Part shown: piece by piece, positions 53,755 to 62,622 of the stretch
Layout: every line of letters starts with the position of its first letter
Position numbering within the stretch: position 1 is the first letter of the stretch
Assembly: GCF_040567655.1 (NCBI RefSeq)
Contig: NZ_JBEXAC010000001.1
Span: 1,860,001-1,924,000 of the forward strand
Direction: 5' to 3'
Length of the DNA: 64,000 nt
Source: Chitinophaga sp. H8
GTDB taxonomy: Bacteria > Bacteroidota > Bacteroidia > Chitinophagales > Chitinophagaceae
The notes under the pieces: model-generated
Told to the model about the DNA's origin: nothing
The model's input: only the letters and a program-made list of their open reading frames with translations
The model's database searches: none
Position numbers and translations under genes: made by a program

Positions 53755-54847
53755 ATGACATCAGAGCAGCTTAAAGCTATGAGGGACCGTTTGTACGTCC
53801 TGGGAGGTTTTCTTTAACGTACCCGACAGAATAGCTAAAATAGAAAATGATAAACAACTTACCCTCGCACCTGGCTTTTGGGATGACAATGTAAGGGCGA
53901 CCGCGATCCTGAAAGACATTAAAGTCAATAAGTTCTGGGTAGATTTATATGAGCAGGTACAATCCGCTATTGAGGATAGTGGTGTTTTAAATGATTTCCA
54001 GAAAGAAGGGGAAGCCACGGAGGAAGAGGTGCTGGAAGCCTATAATAAAGCGCTGGCAGCCCTGGATGAGCTGGAGTTTAAATCTACTTTAAATCAGCCG
54101 GAAGATGAAATGCCGGCAGTACTTACGATCAATTCAGGCGCGGGTGGAACCGAGAGCCAGGATTGGGCGGAAATGCTGCTGCGTATGTATCGCATGTATG
54201 GTGAAAAGCAGGGGTGGAAAGTGATGGAAATTGATGTGCAGTATGGTGATGGTGCAGGTATTAAATCGGCAACACTGGAATTTGACGGAGATTTTGCTTA
54301 TGGGCAGCTGAAGGCGGAAAGCGGTGTTCACCGGCTGGTACGTATCTCTCCATTTGATGCCAATGCCCGCCGTCATACCTCTTTTGCCTCCGTTTTCGTA
54401 TATCCGCTGGTGGATGACACCATTGAGATTGCCGTAAATCCTGCCGATCTGGAATGGGAGTTTTACCGTTCAGGTGGTAAAGGGGGACAGAACGTAAATA
54501 AAGTGGAAACGGCTGTGCGGTTAAAGCATATTCCTTCCGGTATTATTATCGAATGCCAGCAGGCGCGTACACAAGGAGAGAACAGGGAAAAAGCCCTGAC
54601 CATGTTAAAGTCACGCCTCTATGAAGAAGAGATCCGTAAGCGGGAAGAACTTAAGAATGCGGCTAACTCCACTAAGCGTAAAATTGAATGGGGATCTCAG
54701 ATACGTTCCTACGTATTCCACCCTTATAAGATGATCAAGGACCACCGTACCGATTTTGAAGTAGGGAATGTACAACCGGTGATGGACGGTGAGTTGGGAG
54801 GTTTTATCAAAGCCTACCTGATGATGCAGAAAGAAGAAGAAGCATAA
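53755..54847 (+). CDS. prfB: Peptide chain release factor 2, expressed by programmed +1 frameshift
   Basis: The coding sequence is split: an opening frame from ATG 53755 ([20 protein letters not shown]) reaches TAA at 53815-53817, then continues in +1 from 53816 to 54847 ([20 protein letters not shown] and on). Joined length is 363 residues, normal for RF2. The stop-recognition tripeptide SPF is at 198-200 and the GGQ peptidyl-hydrolysis motif at 243-245 ([15 protein letters not shown]). RF2 releases chains at UGA and UAA. A naive start at 54029 would drop the whole N-terminal domain. The slip site has UAA rather than UGA. Confidence 0.95.
53803..53818 (+). promoter_or_regulatory. RF2 +1 frameshift site with UAA stop
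   Basis: GGAGGT (internal Shine-Dalgarno) lies three bases before CTT, followed by TAA and C: GGAGGTTTTCTTTAAC. Spacing is the same as in the classic AGGGGGTATCTTTGAC site. The ribosome would slip from CTT to TTT and continue with AAC. UAA replaces the usual UGA. Confidence 0.93.
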
Positions 54848-54860
54848 TATATCATTTGAG

Positions 54861-54934
54861 GATGGTCAATGGTGAATTACAAATTAAGCGGTACCTTTAT
54901 AATCCGCATTTCGTAATTCGTCATTGATCATTTT
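54861..54934 (+). repeat. Imperfect inverted repeat with 7-bp periodicity after prfB
   Basis: Left arm units ATGGTCA, ATGGTGA, ATTACAA, ATTAAGC face a right arm TTCGTAA, TTCGTCA, TTGATCA. The arms pair over most of 30 bp and the right arm ends in TTTTT. It starts about 14 nt after the prfB stop and may terminate it. A different sequence but the same heptad architecture as elements A and B. Confidence 0.7.
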
Positions 54935-54995
54935 TAGTTAATAAACAACAACAATATCTAAACACGCTGCCTATGGGCAGGCAATCTTTATTAGA

Positions 54996-56630
54996 ATGAA
55001 TACAGGATACTTTGATTTTGCAGCACCAAGCAACGAGCCTGTTTTAAATTATGCACCAGGCTCCCCGGAAAGGGCAGCATTAAAAAAACAATTAGCAGCG
55101 TTTAAGGCAGAAGTAGCTGATATACCTATGTATATCGGTGGTCAGGAAGTGCGTACCGGTAATACGGTAGACATCCGTCCTCCACATGAAATCAAACACA
55201 AACTGGGACATTTCCACCAGGGGGATGCCAGTCATGTGAAAGCAGCTATTACAGCAGCTATGGCAGCCCGCGAAAAATGGGCGAATATGGACTGGGAAGT
55301 ACGTGCCAATATCTTTCTGCGTGCGGCAGATCTGATAGCTACCAAATACCGCTATCACATGAATGGTACTACTATGCTGGGGCAAAGCAAAAGCCCGTAC
55401 CAGGCAGAAATTGACAGTGCCTGTGAACTGATCGACTTTCTGCGTTTTAATGTACACTACCTCAGTGAAATATACCGCCAGCAACCTGTAAGCTCACCAG
55501 GTGTACATAACAGGTTGGAATACCGTCCGCTGGAAGGGTTTGTACTGGCAGTAACTCCTTTTAACTTCACTGCCATTGGTGGTAACCTGCCTACATCTGC
55601 TGCATTATGTGGTAATGTGGTAGTATGGAAACCTGCAAATACCCAGGTATATTCTGCCAGCATGTTCATGAAAATTCTTATAGAGGCGGGGTTGCCTGAT
55701 GGGGTGATCAACCTGGTATATGCCAGTGGTCCTACTATGGGGGATATCTGCTTTGCTGATCCTCATTTTGCAGGGATACACTTTACCGGTTCTACCGGTG
55801 TGTTCCAGCAAATGTGGCAAACCATTGGTAATAACATCAGCAAATACAAATCTTATCCACGCATTGTAGGCGAAACCGGTGGTAAAGATTTTGTTATTGC
55901 ACATAAATCTGCTATACCTGATGTAGTGGTAACAGCTTTGGCACGTGGTGCTTTTGAGTTCCAGGGCCAGAAATGTTCTGCCGCTTCCAGGGCATACCTT
56001 CCCAGCAACCTGGCAGAAGAAATCAAAACGAAGCTGAGTGCAGCACTGAAAACCATGAAAATGGGTTCTACAGAAGATTTTGGTAACTTCATCAATGCTG
56101 TAATCGATGAGAAATCTTTCGATAAAATCACTTCCTATATAGATAATGCCAGGAAAGATCCTAAAGCTAAGATCATTGCAGGAGGAAACTATAGCAAAAC
56201 AGAAGGATACTTTATAGAACCTACTGTGATAGAGGCTACAGATCCACACTACACCACCATGTGTGAAGAAATCTTCGGGCCTGTATTGACCATTTACACC
56301 TACGATGCGGAGAAGTTTGAAGAAGCGCTGGCTTTGGTAGACAGCACGTCAGAATATGCCTTAACCGGAGCTGTCATCGCGCAGGACCGTTATGCAGTAG
56401 AGCTGGCTACTAAAAAGCTGGTAAACAGTGCGGGCAATTTCTACATTAATGATAAACCTACCGGTGCGGTGGTAGGGCAACAACCTTTTGGCGGTGCCCG
56501 TGCTTCCGGCACTAACGATAAGGCCGGCTCTCAGCTGAATTTGTATCGTTGGTTAAGTGCAAGAACGATAAAGGAAACATTTGTACCTCCTACAGATTAT
56601 AAGTATCCTTTTTTGAATGAGGAAAAATAG
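54996..56630 (+). CDS. pruA: L-glutamate gamma-semialdehyde (1-pyrroline-5-carboxylate) dehydrogenase
   Basis: A 544-residue aldehyde dehydrogenase of the P5CDH type. The general base E293 lies in VGETGGKDFVIAHKS and the nucleophile C327 in QGQKCSAASRAYLP. The NAD-binding segment is AVTPFNFTAIGGNLPTSAAL, and the C-terminal PTGAVVGQQPFGGARASGTN loop is typical of this family. It oxidises glutamate semialdehyde to glutamate, the last step of proline degradation. No proline dehydrogenase gene is linked. The TAG stop is the first unit of heptad element B. Confidence 0.94.
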   Translation: MNTGYFDFAAPSNEPVLNYAPGSPERAALKKQLAAFKAEVADIPMYIGGQEVRTGNTVDIRPPHEIKHKLGHFHQGDASHVKAAITAAMAAREKWANMDWEVRANIFLRAADLIATKYRYHMNGTTMLGQSKSPYQAEIDSACELIDFLRFNVHYLSEIYRQQPVSSPGVHNRLEYRPLEGFVLAVTPFNFTAIGGNLPTSAALCGNVVVWKPANTQVYSASMFMKILIEAGLPDGVINLVYASGPTMGDICFADPHFAGIHFTGSTGVFQQMWQTIGNNISKYKSYPRIVGETGGKDFVIAHKSAIPDVVVTALARGAFEFQGQKCSAASRAYLPSNLAEEIKTKLSAALKTMKMGSTEDFGNFINAVIDEKSFDKITSYIDNARKDPKAKIIAGGNYSKTEGYFIEPTVIEATDPHYTTMCEEIFGPVLTIYTYDAEKFEEALALVDSTSEYALTGAVIAQDRYAVELATKKLVNSAGNFYINDKPTGAVVGQQPFGGARASGTNDKAGSQLNLYRWLSARTIKETFVPPTDYKYPFLNEEK

Positions 56631-56790
56631 CTATTAGCTGTTGGCCGTTAGCTTTTAGCTTAATGCAGCGGAGATTAAATGATACTAAAAAAGCGATGGA
56701 CACCATGTTCATCGCTTTTTTTAATTTATTCTCTAATCAACAGCTAGCAACTTTCTTTTTATCCGCTATGGTCTTTTGGCTAAAAGCTAA
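56626..56790. repeat. Heptameric AGCT-type repeat element B flanking a hairpin
   Basis: Left array (56628-56662): TAGCTAT, TAGCTGT, TGGCCGT, TAGCTTT, TAGCTTA, followed by ATGCAGCGGA. The stretch 56635-56672 matches 50944-50981 of element A at 34 of 38 positions. Right array (about 56775-56800), read on the minus strand: AGCTGTC, AGCTATT, AGCTTTT, AGCCA. A terminator-like hairpin lies between. The element separates the convergent pruA and bcp genes. Confidence 0.85.
56687..56722. terminator. Bidirectional terminator between pruA and bcp
   Basis: AAAAAAGCGATG and CATCGCTTTTTT form a perfect 12-bp stem, loop GACACCATGTT. A-run and T-run allow use in both directions by the convergent genes. Confidence 0.87.
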
Positions 56791-56807
56791 TAGCTGACAG
56801 CTCTTCT

Positions 56808-57326
56808 TCAGCTGCCCTCCTTTAATGCATGGAGTGCTTCTGTAACATGTTTTTCTCCATCCCGCATAGAGTTAAAAGTGTGTATTACCACTCCGTTTTT
56901 GTCTACCACATAAGTTACCCTTCCTGGCAGTACAAAGGTTTTAGGTACTCCAAAGAGTTTTCTTACCTTATTATCAGGGTCGCTTAACAGGGTAAAGGGA
57001 AGTTGATGATTAGCAGCAAACTTTTTATGGGAGGCTACGCCATCTGAACTGATACCGATTACAGTGGCACCATATTGTTTAAACTCTTCAAATGCATCCC
57101 TGAAAGAGCAAGCCTCTTTGGTACAAACACTGGTTTCATCCTTAGGATAAAAATAGATCACCAGGGGTTGCTTACCCAGCAGGGTGGTAACATCAAAGGT
57201 TTTGCCATCCTGATCCTGCAGCGTAAATGGCGGCACTTTTGAGCCTGTGGTAACCTGTGCGTGGGAGGAGCAGGAAAAGAGTTGGAATATCATGGCTATC
57301 ATAAATAGTTGTTTGAGCGGTTTCAT
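56808..57326 (-). CDS. bcp: Bcp-type peroxiredoxin, exported
   Basis: A 172-residue thiol peroxidase. Unlike cytoplasmic Bcp, it carries an N-terminal signal segment with FSCSSHAQ near residue 20. This could be a lipobox-like site (LFSC) or a cleaved signal. The peroxidatic cysteine C68 lies in SVCTKEACSF, and C73, five residues on, fits the resolving cysteine of E. coli-type Bcp. It reduces hydroperoxides using a thiol donor in the periplasm. Own -7 element 70 nt upstream. Confidence 0.88.
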   Translation of the reverse strand: MKPLKQLFMIAMIFQLFSCSSHAQVTTGSKVPPFTLQDQDGKTFDVTTLLGKQPLVIYFYPKDETSVCTKEACSFRDAFEEFKQYGATVIGISSDGVASHKKFAANHQLPFTLLSDPDNKVRKLFGVPKTFVLPGRVTYVVDKNGVVIHTFNSMRDGEKHVTEALHALKEGS

Positions 57327-57396
57327 ATGAGCAGTTTTATGTGGTGTAGTATCCGGAATCAGTGGTTTGTTGTTTACAGTTCCTGCAATACCACTG

Positions 57397-57404
57397 CAAA
57401 GTTA
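57397..57404 (-). promoter_or_regulatory. -7 promoter element of the peroxiredoxin gene
   Basis: On the minus strand, TAACTTTG matches TAnnTTTG, 70 nt before the ATG at 57326. No exact -33 TTTG. Confidence 0.5.
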
Positions 57405-57509
57405 CATCAATTGCCTCATCCGGATAGTATACAGATAATTGCTACCGGTATATTTACCCTGGTTTTCATTAAAACTGGCCTGATACTTTTTATCTGTAGC
57501 ATTAATCGT

Positions 57510-57517
57510 TATTTTTG
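57510..57517 (+). promoter_or_regulatory. -7 promoter element of pyrR
   Basis: TATTTTTG matches TAnnTTTG, 19 nt before the TTG start at 57537. TTTT at 57487-57490 sits near the -33 position. Confidence 0.55.
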
Positions 57518-57536
57518 AGCCCTAAAACGTTGTGTT

Positions 57537-58067
57537 TTGAAAACCATACTGAATGGGAAGCAACTGGCTATTACCATAGACCGGCTTTGTCACCAGCTAA
57601 TAGAAAATCATCTTCAGTTTGAAGATACGGTGCTGATTGGTTTGCAGCCAAGAGGAGTACACTTGTCCGAAAGGATTTATCATACCTTGCAGCAATTGCT
57701 GCCGGGCTCTGCTATCAACTACGGCAAACTGGATATCACCTTTTACAGGGACGACTTTAATAAAGGAACGGAATTGCATGTGCCTAATGAAACGGACATC
57801 GATTTTTCCATAGAAAATAAGAAAGTGGTGTTGATTGATGACGTGTTGTATACCGGGCGTACTATCCGTAGTGCGCTGGATGCTATGCTGGACTTTGGCC
57901 GTCCGGCAGCTGTAGAGCTGCTGGTACTGATAGATCGTCGCTTCAGCAGGGAGTTACCCATACAGCCGGACTACACTGGCCGTACCATTGACGCCATTAT
58001 TTCGCAAAAAGTGAGGGTATTGTGGCAGGAGCGGGATGGGAAGGATGAAGTAGTGCTGGTGGAATAG
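57537..58067 (+). CDS. pyrR: PyrR-like bifunctional pyr regulator / uracil phosphoribosyltransferase
   Basis: A 176-residue type I phosphoribosyltransferase with a TTG start. The PRPP loop is VVLIDDVLYTGRTI (97-110), with the IGLQPRGVHLSERI segment before it. The C-terminal RRFSRELPIQPDYTGRTIDA is characteristic of PyrR. In Bacillus PyrR binds pyr mRNA to attenuate the operon. Here the gap to pyrB is 43 nt, contains a -7 box and shows no anti-terminator/terminator pair, so RNA-binding control is not supported by the sequence. Confidence 0.9.
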   Translation: MKTILNGKQLAITIDRLCHQLIENHLQFEDTVLIGLQPRGVHLSERIYHTLQQLLPGSAINYGKLDITFYRDDFNKGTELHVPNETDIDFSIENKKVVLIDDVLYTGRTIRSALDAMLDFGRPAAVELLVLIDRRFSRELPIQPDYTGRTIDAIISQKVRVLWQERDGKDEVVLVE

Positions 58068-58093
58068 TTTTTTATTTTTTCAACTTTGGCCTT

Positions 58094-58101
58094 TATATTT
58101 G
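58094..58101 (+). promoter_or_regulatory. -7 promoter element of pyrB
   Basis: TATATTTG matches TAnnTTTG and ends 9 nt before the ATG at 58111. The in-frame TTG at 58099 overlaps this box, so it is unlikely to be the start codon. Confidence 0.65.
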
Positions 58102-58110
58102 CACATTAGA

Positions 58111-59040
58111 ATGTCATTATCAGTAAAACATCTACTCGGTATCAGGGATCTGCAGCGTCAGGACATAGAACTTATTTTTCAAACAGCCGACCAATTCAAG
58201 GAGGTTTTACAAAGGCCGATAAAAAAAGTTCCCACCCTCAGAGATACCACGATCGTCAATTTATTTTTTGAGAACTCAACCCGTACCCGCATCTCTTTTG
58301 AGCTGGCGGAGAAGCGTTTGAGTGCCGATACCGTTAATTTCTCCGCCTCCGGCTCGTCGGTATCCAAGGGAGAAACTTTGATCGACACGGTGAACAACAT
58401 CCTGTCTATGAAGGTGGATATGGTGGTGATGCGGCATTCAGCCAGCGGGGCCCCTCACTTTTTGGCCAAACACATTAATGTCCCCATTGTAAATGCCGGA
58501 GACGGTATCAATGAGCATCCCACACAGGCGCTACTGGATGCATTCTCCATACGGGAACGACTGGGGAGTGTAGCCGGCAAAAAGGTAGCTATCTGTGGTG
58601 ATATCATGCACTCCCGGGTAGCATTGTCCAATATTTATTGCCTGAAGAAGCTGGGAGCGGAAGTTACCGTGGTAGGCCCGCCTACATTGATCCCAAAACA
58701 TATGGGAGCAGCATTAGGAGTCAACGTAAGTTATAATATCCGGGAGGCACTGGCCTGGTGCGACGTAGCTAACGTGCTCCGTATACAGCTGGAGCGTCAG
58801 AATATGCCTTTATTCTCTTCTTTGAGGGAATACTCACTGGCATATGGGGTAAACCGGGAATTGCTGGATAGCTTGCAGAAGGAAATTGTTATCATGCACC
58901 CGGGCCCGATTAACCGTGGGGTGGAATTAAATTCTGATGTGGCCGACTCCGGCCAGTCGCTGATTCTCCACCAGGTGGAAAATGGAGTGGCCATCCGGAT
59001 GGCTGCCTTATATCTGCTGGCGGGTAAAAAGCCTGATTAA
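58111..59040 (+). CDS. pyrB: Aspartate carbamoyltransferase catalytic subunit
   Basis: 309 residues from the ATG at 58111. The carbamoyl-phosphate motif STRTR is at 56-60 (FFENSTRTRISFE). SASGSSVSKGETLIDT, NAGDGINEHPTQALLDAFSI and the aspartate-loop HPGPINRGVEL are all present. It condenses carbamoyl phosphate and aspartate in pyrimidine synthesis. No regulatory pyrI subunit is linked. It follows pyrR, and a terminator ends the unit. Confidence 0.96.
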   Translation: MSLSVKHLLGIRDLQRQDIELIFQTADQFKEVLQRPIKKVPTLRDTTIVNLFFENSTRTRISFELAEKRLSADTVNFSASGSSVSKGETLIDTVNNILSMKVDMVVMRHSASGAPHFLAKHINVPIVNAGDGINEHPTQALLDAFSIRERLGSVAGKKVAICGDIMHSRVALSNIYCLKKLGAEVTVVGPPTLIPKHMGAALGVNVSYNIREALAWCDVANVLRIQLERQNMPLFSSLREYSLAYGVNRELLDSLQKEIVIMHPGPINRGVELNSDVADSGQSLILHQVENGVAIRMAALYLLAGKKPD

Positions 59041-59068
59041 TCAATTTTCAGTAAAATAATTATCAAGA

Positions 59069-59097
59069 AGCATCACCTGATCCGTGATGCTTTTTTT
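59069..59097 (+). terminator. pyrB terminator
   Basis: AGCATCAC and GTGATGCT pair around CTGATCC, followed by seven T. Strong rho-independent terminator 28 nt after the stop. Confidence 0.92.
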
Positions 59098-59133
59098 ATG
59101 CAAATGAGCAGGCGGGAGCTGCACTACATGAAT

Positions 59134-62100
59134 TTAGAAAACAATATTTAACCCTAAAGTATAGGATCTGAAAAATGGATACTCATAGCCGTTATAATTC
59201 AGTTGTTCTGGATCAAGATATTTAATTTTCATATGGCTGATTTCCCACAGATCCTGTCCTGAAAAATAGACACGGACGCTGCTTACCGGGGTTTTCTTCA
59301 GCAGTGCAGCCGGTAAAGTATAGCCCAGTTGCAGGTTTTTAAGCCGGAGATAAGCACCATTCATGATCCAATGAGAGGAGGGGGCCAGATTTTGCCCACC
59401 TCCCTGATACAGTCTGGGAAATAAAGCATCAGGATTACCAGGTTGCCAGTAGTTACGGTTAATATCCCAGGGTTGCTGCCAGCCATCAGTAAAAGGCATG
59501 CTGTAGCGGGGATCTGCTAATAGCTGCCTTTGTCCTACCCCCTGGAAGAAAATGGAAAAATCGAGCCCTTTCCAGTTAAAGCCGGCATCAAAGCCATAGG
59601 TATACCGGGGATCTGTGCTACCCAGGTATACAAGATCTGCCTGGTCAATTTTTCCATCGTGGTTAATATCCTGATAACGGATATCCCCCGGACCGGTTTG
59701 AGGATCCTGTACAGCGTGTTGCTGTACTTCACTTGCATTCTGAAAATAACCATCAGCAAGGTATCCAAACAGGGAAGCATAAGCGTAGCCGGGTAATCCA
59801 AGGTTAAGACCATATTGTTTGACCGCCGCGTCATTACGCAGGACCTTATTTTTGCTGTCCGAAATATTAGCATTGAGCCAATAGCTGAATTTGTTGGTAT
59901 TGCTTTTCCATCCAAGGTTCAGCTCCCAGCCACTGGCCTTCATTTCACCATCATTAAATCCTGCAAAAGCCGGCCCGTTGACAGATGATTGTAGCAGCGG
60001 GACAGGCATATTTTTGTGACGCTTTACAAAGTAATCAGCAGACAGGGTAAACCGCCCTTTAAACATCGCTATATCCCATCCGGCATTGGTAGCTGTGATA
60101 TTTTCCCACCCACTGGTTAACGGAATAGGGAGATAATTGTAAAAAGGAGTAAGAGGAGTGGCATTCCGGACAAAAATACGTAGCAATTCATCATTGGTAT
60201 TGCTCCATCCTTTGATGTTGCCTGGCTGTCCCCAGGAGCCCCGTAGTTTAAACTCATCAAATACAGGAAAAGCATTGCTGAACCAGCGTTCATTGTTCAA
60301 GCGCCAGCCGGCAGAAACAGAAGGAAATACCTGCCAGCTTTTAACGGTCCCGATTGTGTTGGCCATTTGATAAAGCCGGGCAGCATTGGCATTTACTTCT
60401 ACCAGGTAGCGGTTGTCAAAAATATAATTCAGCTTGGCAGAATAAGACTGTAAGGAGCCATAGCGCACCTCTCTGGCGGTGGTACCATACTCAGGATGAT
60501 GGATATATTGAGTAGTAAGTTCTTCATTAGACACCCCTTGTGCTGCAATGGTATTTTGTTCATGCCGGAAGGATTCAAGAGAATAACTACCCAGCAGATG
60601 AAAATTACTGCGTGCACCGGCATGAAAATCATAGTCGGCCAGTAAGCGGATATTACTTCCTTTTTTTATCAACCGGCTTTGTTCCAGCATATTGGGAAAT
60701 TGTGCATTAAACACAGGCGCTACCCGATTCCAGAGGGGAATGGTTTTTCTGGCCAGTTTATCCTGATAGGTTTGTTGCTGAGGGCTGTATATGGCGCGTA
60801 ATGCGAGCCCTTTGGCCAGGCTATCAATGCGTAGCGTAAGGATAGCATCTGCAAATTCTTGCTTTTCATCGCGTTGTCCGCCATCTTTCAGGATGGCATA
60901 AACCGGTACGCTGCCATAGGCATAGTGATCTGTACCAGGAACAAAGATGGGGGCATTACCGGATGATTGGTACAGGGCACGCAGCAATCCTCTGGGGCCA
61001 TCCGTTTGTGTACTGGGGGATAAGGTATTGGTTTGTGCAAAAGATAAGCGTGATTCCAGGCTTACATGCTTACTGAACCGGGTATTCAGATGCAGGCGCG
61101 CATTCATCCGGGAGGTATTGTCAGGGCCTATCCGGAATAGCCCTTGCCGGCCAAAGTATCCGAGTGACAGTGCGAACTGATGTTGTTCATTACCACCTTT
61201 CATGGCAATGTTATGGGTTTGAATGCCAGACCGCTTTTGTGTGAGTAAAGGCAGCTGGTGGAAATTATAGTAGTATTTGTAATAATCGGGCTGATCATAA
61301 TCAATTGCATATCTGCCGGGATGCTGTTGCATCCAGTCTATTTCATAAGGCTGCCAGGGGAGTGGCTGACCTGCATTTCCGGCTGCTTCATTCGCCATTT
61401 GTGCCGCCTCATACGTAGGTACCAGCCTGGGTTGATGGATAGGGGTTTCCACTCCCACCAGGGTATTGTATTCCAGTGAGAGCTTACCGGGGCTCGCTGT
61501 ACGGGTGGTGACCAACACCACACCACCAGCTGCCTGTGCACCATAGATAGAGGTAGCGGCAGCATCTTTCAATACAGATATAGACTCAATATCGTTGGGG
61601 TTGAGCATGGAAAGTGAGTTGGCTATACCATCTACGATGACCAGTGGGGTATTACTGGTAGCAGAGGCTAATCCCCTGATCTGGATATTAAAGCCTTCTT
61701 TACCTGGTTGCCCGTTATTCCGGGTTACCTGCAGCCCGGTAGCGGTGCCTTGCAAGGCAGCCATTACATTAGCCACTGGTCTGCTTTGCAGCCGCTTGCC
61801 TGCTATCTGGGAAATGGCGCCGGTAAGGTTCGCCTTTTTCTGTATATCATATCCTAAAACGACCAGTTCATTGAGGTTCTTTAAATCATTGCGGAGGGTA
61901 ATGTCCATGTTTTTTCTGTCTCTTACAGGCAGTTCCCTGGTTTCATAGCCAATCAGGGACACCTGTATGATTGCCTGCCCATCTATAACGCCTAATTCAA
62001 ATACCCCATTTTCATTGGTAGAAGTACCATTGGTGGTTCCTTTTTCCCGGATGGAAACCCCTGACAGGGGTACCATACCATCTGTAACGGTACCTGTTAT

Positions 62101-62604
62101 CTGCCATTTTACAGGTTTAGGAGGGGGCGCCGGCACAGGTGTTTTAATAGGATCGCCTGCCTGGTTCAGGGGAAAAACGATAATCTGGCCATTTTTTATT
62201 TCAAAGACATATTTGTTGGGGGGAAATATACTGCGTAGTACCTGTTCCAGTGGAGCTCCCTTTACACGCAAGGTGACAGGGGAAGCTGCTTCAAGTATAT
62301 CGGAAGAGATGGCAAAAGAATAGCGGGTTTGTTTTTCTATTTCCCGGAGAACGTTTCTGAGTTTGGCATTGGTAAATTGAAGAGATATTTTCTTTTTAAC
62401 CGGAGAAGTAGTTGGAGGGGTAATTTGTGCAGTTGCCCAGTAAACGGGTAGTAACAGGCCCAGCAGCATCAGCCGCCAGCGGCATTTGACGAAGGAATAA
62501 TGGGTACTTGCCGTTACTAGATATACACATCTCATGAGCGCATGAAATAACGCGCCCCACCACCTGGTCTGTGACCAACGATCCTGTAGTAAAAATCCCT
62601 TCAT
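59134..62604 (-). CDS. SusC/RagA-family TonB-linked outer-membrane protein with STN domain
   Basis: A 1156-residue protein. A long N-terminus holds a signal helix (about 45-62, LLGLLLPVYWATAQ), then an STN domain (about 75-130: FTNAKLRNVLREIEKQTRYS) and a CarboxypepD_reg domain (about 165-245: ITGTVTDGMVPLSGVSIREK). A SusC plug follows (about 255-370: LVVLGYDIQKKANLTGAISQ; AATSIYGAQAAGGVVLVTT), then a barrel ending in LGLNIVF. It imports glycans or peptides. ATGs at 62535 and 62469 are possible later starts. No SusD gene follows; the next gene is convergent pyrB. Confidence 0.92.
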   Translation of the reverse strand: MKGFLLQDRWSQTRWWGALFHALMRCVYLVTASTHYSFVKCRWRLMLLGLLLPVYWATAQITPPTTSPVKKKISLQFTNAKLRNVLREIEKQTRYSFAISSDILEAASPVTLRVKGAPLEQVLRSIFPPNKYVFEIKNGQIIVFPLNQAGDPIKTPVPAPPPKPVKWQITGTVTDGMVPLSGVSIREKGTTNGTSTNENGVFELGVIDGQAIIQVSLIGYETRELPVRDRKNMDITLRNDLKNLNELVVLGYDIQKKANLTGAISQIAGKRLQSRPVANVMAALQGTATGLQVTRNNGQPGKEGFNIQIRGLASATSNTPLVIVDGIANSLSMLNPNDIESISVLKDAAATSIYGAQAAGGVVLVTTRTASPGKLSLEYNTLVGVETPIHQPRLVPTYEAAQMANEAAGNAGQPLPWQPYEIDWMQQHPGRYAIDYDQPDYYKYYYNFHQLPLLTQKRSGIQTHNIAMKGGNEQHQFALSLGYFGRQGLFRIGPDNTSRMNARLHLNTRFSKHVSLESRLSFAQTNTLSPSTQTDGPRGLLRALYQSSGNAPIFVPGTDHYAYGSVPVYAILKDGGQRDEKQEFADAILTLRIDSLAKGLALRAIYSPQQQTYQDKLARKTIPLWNRVAPVFNAQFPNMLEQSRLIKKGSNIRLLADYDFHAGARSNFHLLGSYSLESFRHEQNTIAAQGVSNEELTTQYIHHPEYGTTAREVRYGSLQSYSAKLNYIFDNRYLVEVNANAARLYQMANTIGTVKSWQVFPSVSAGWRLNNERWFSNAFPVFDEFKLRGSWGQPGNIKGWSNTNDELLRIFVRNATPLTPFYNYLPIPLTSGWENITATNAGWDIAMFKGRFTLSADYFVKRHKNMPVPLLQSSVNGPAFAGFNDGEMKASGWELNLGWKSNTNKFSYWLNANISDSKNKVLRNDAAVKQYGLNLGLPGYAYASLFGYLADGYFQNASEVQQHAVQDPQTGPGDIRYQDINHDGKIDQADLVYLGSTDPRYTYGFDAGFNWKGLDFSIFFQGVGQRQLLADPRYSMPFTDGWQQPWDINRNYWQPGNPDALFPRLYQGGGQNLAPSSHWIMNGAYLRLKNLQLGYTLPAALLKKTPVSSVRVYFSGQDLWEISHMKIKYLDPEQLNYNGYEYPFFRSYTLGLNIVF

Positions 62605-62622
62605 AAGCAGCAGTTCCGGGTC

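Noticed and set aside
54029..54847. A 272-residue release factor starting at the ATG at 54029
   Set aside because: It lacks the RF2 N-terminal domain. The +1 frameshift from 53755 restores a normal 363-residue RF2.
57309..57518. Small plus-strand frame of 69 codons upstream of pyrR
   Set aside because: It overlaps the bcp start and its promoter, ends in the pyrR promoter region, and has no family resemblance. Treated as intergenic.
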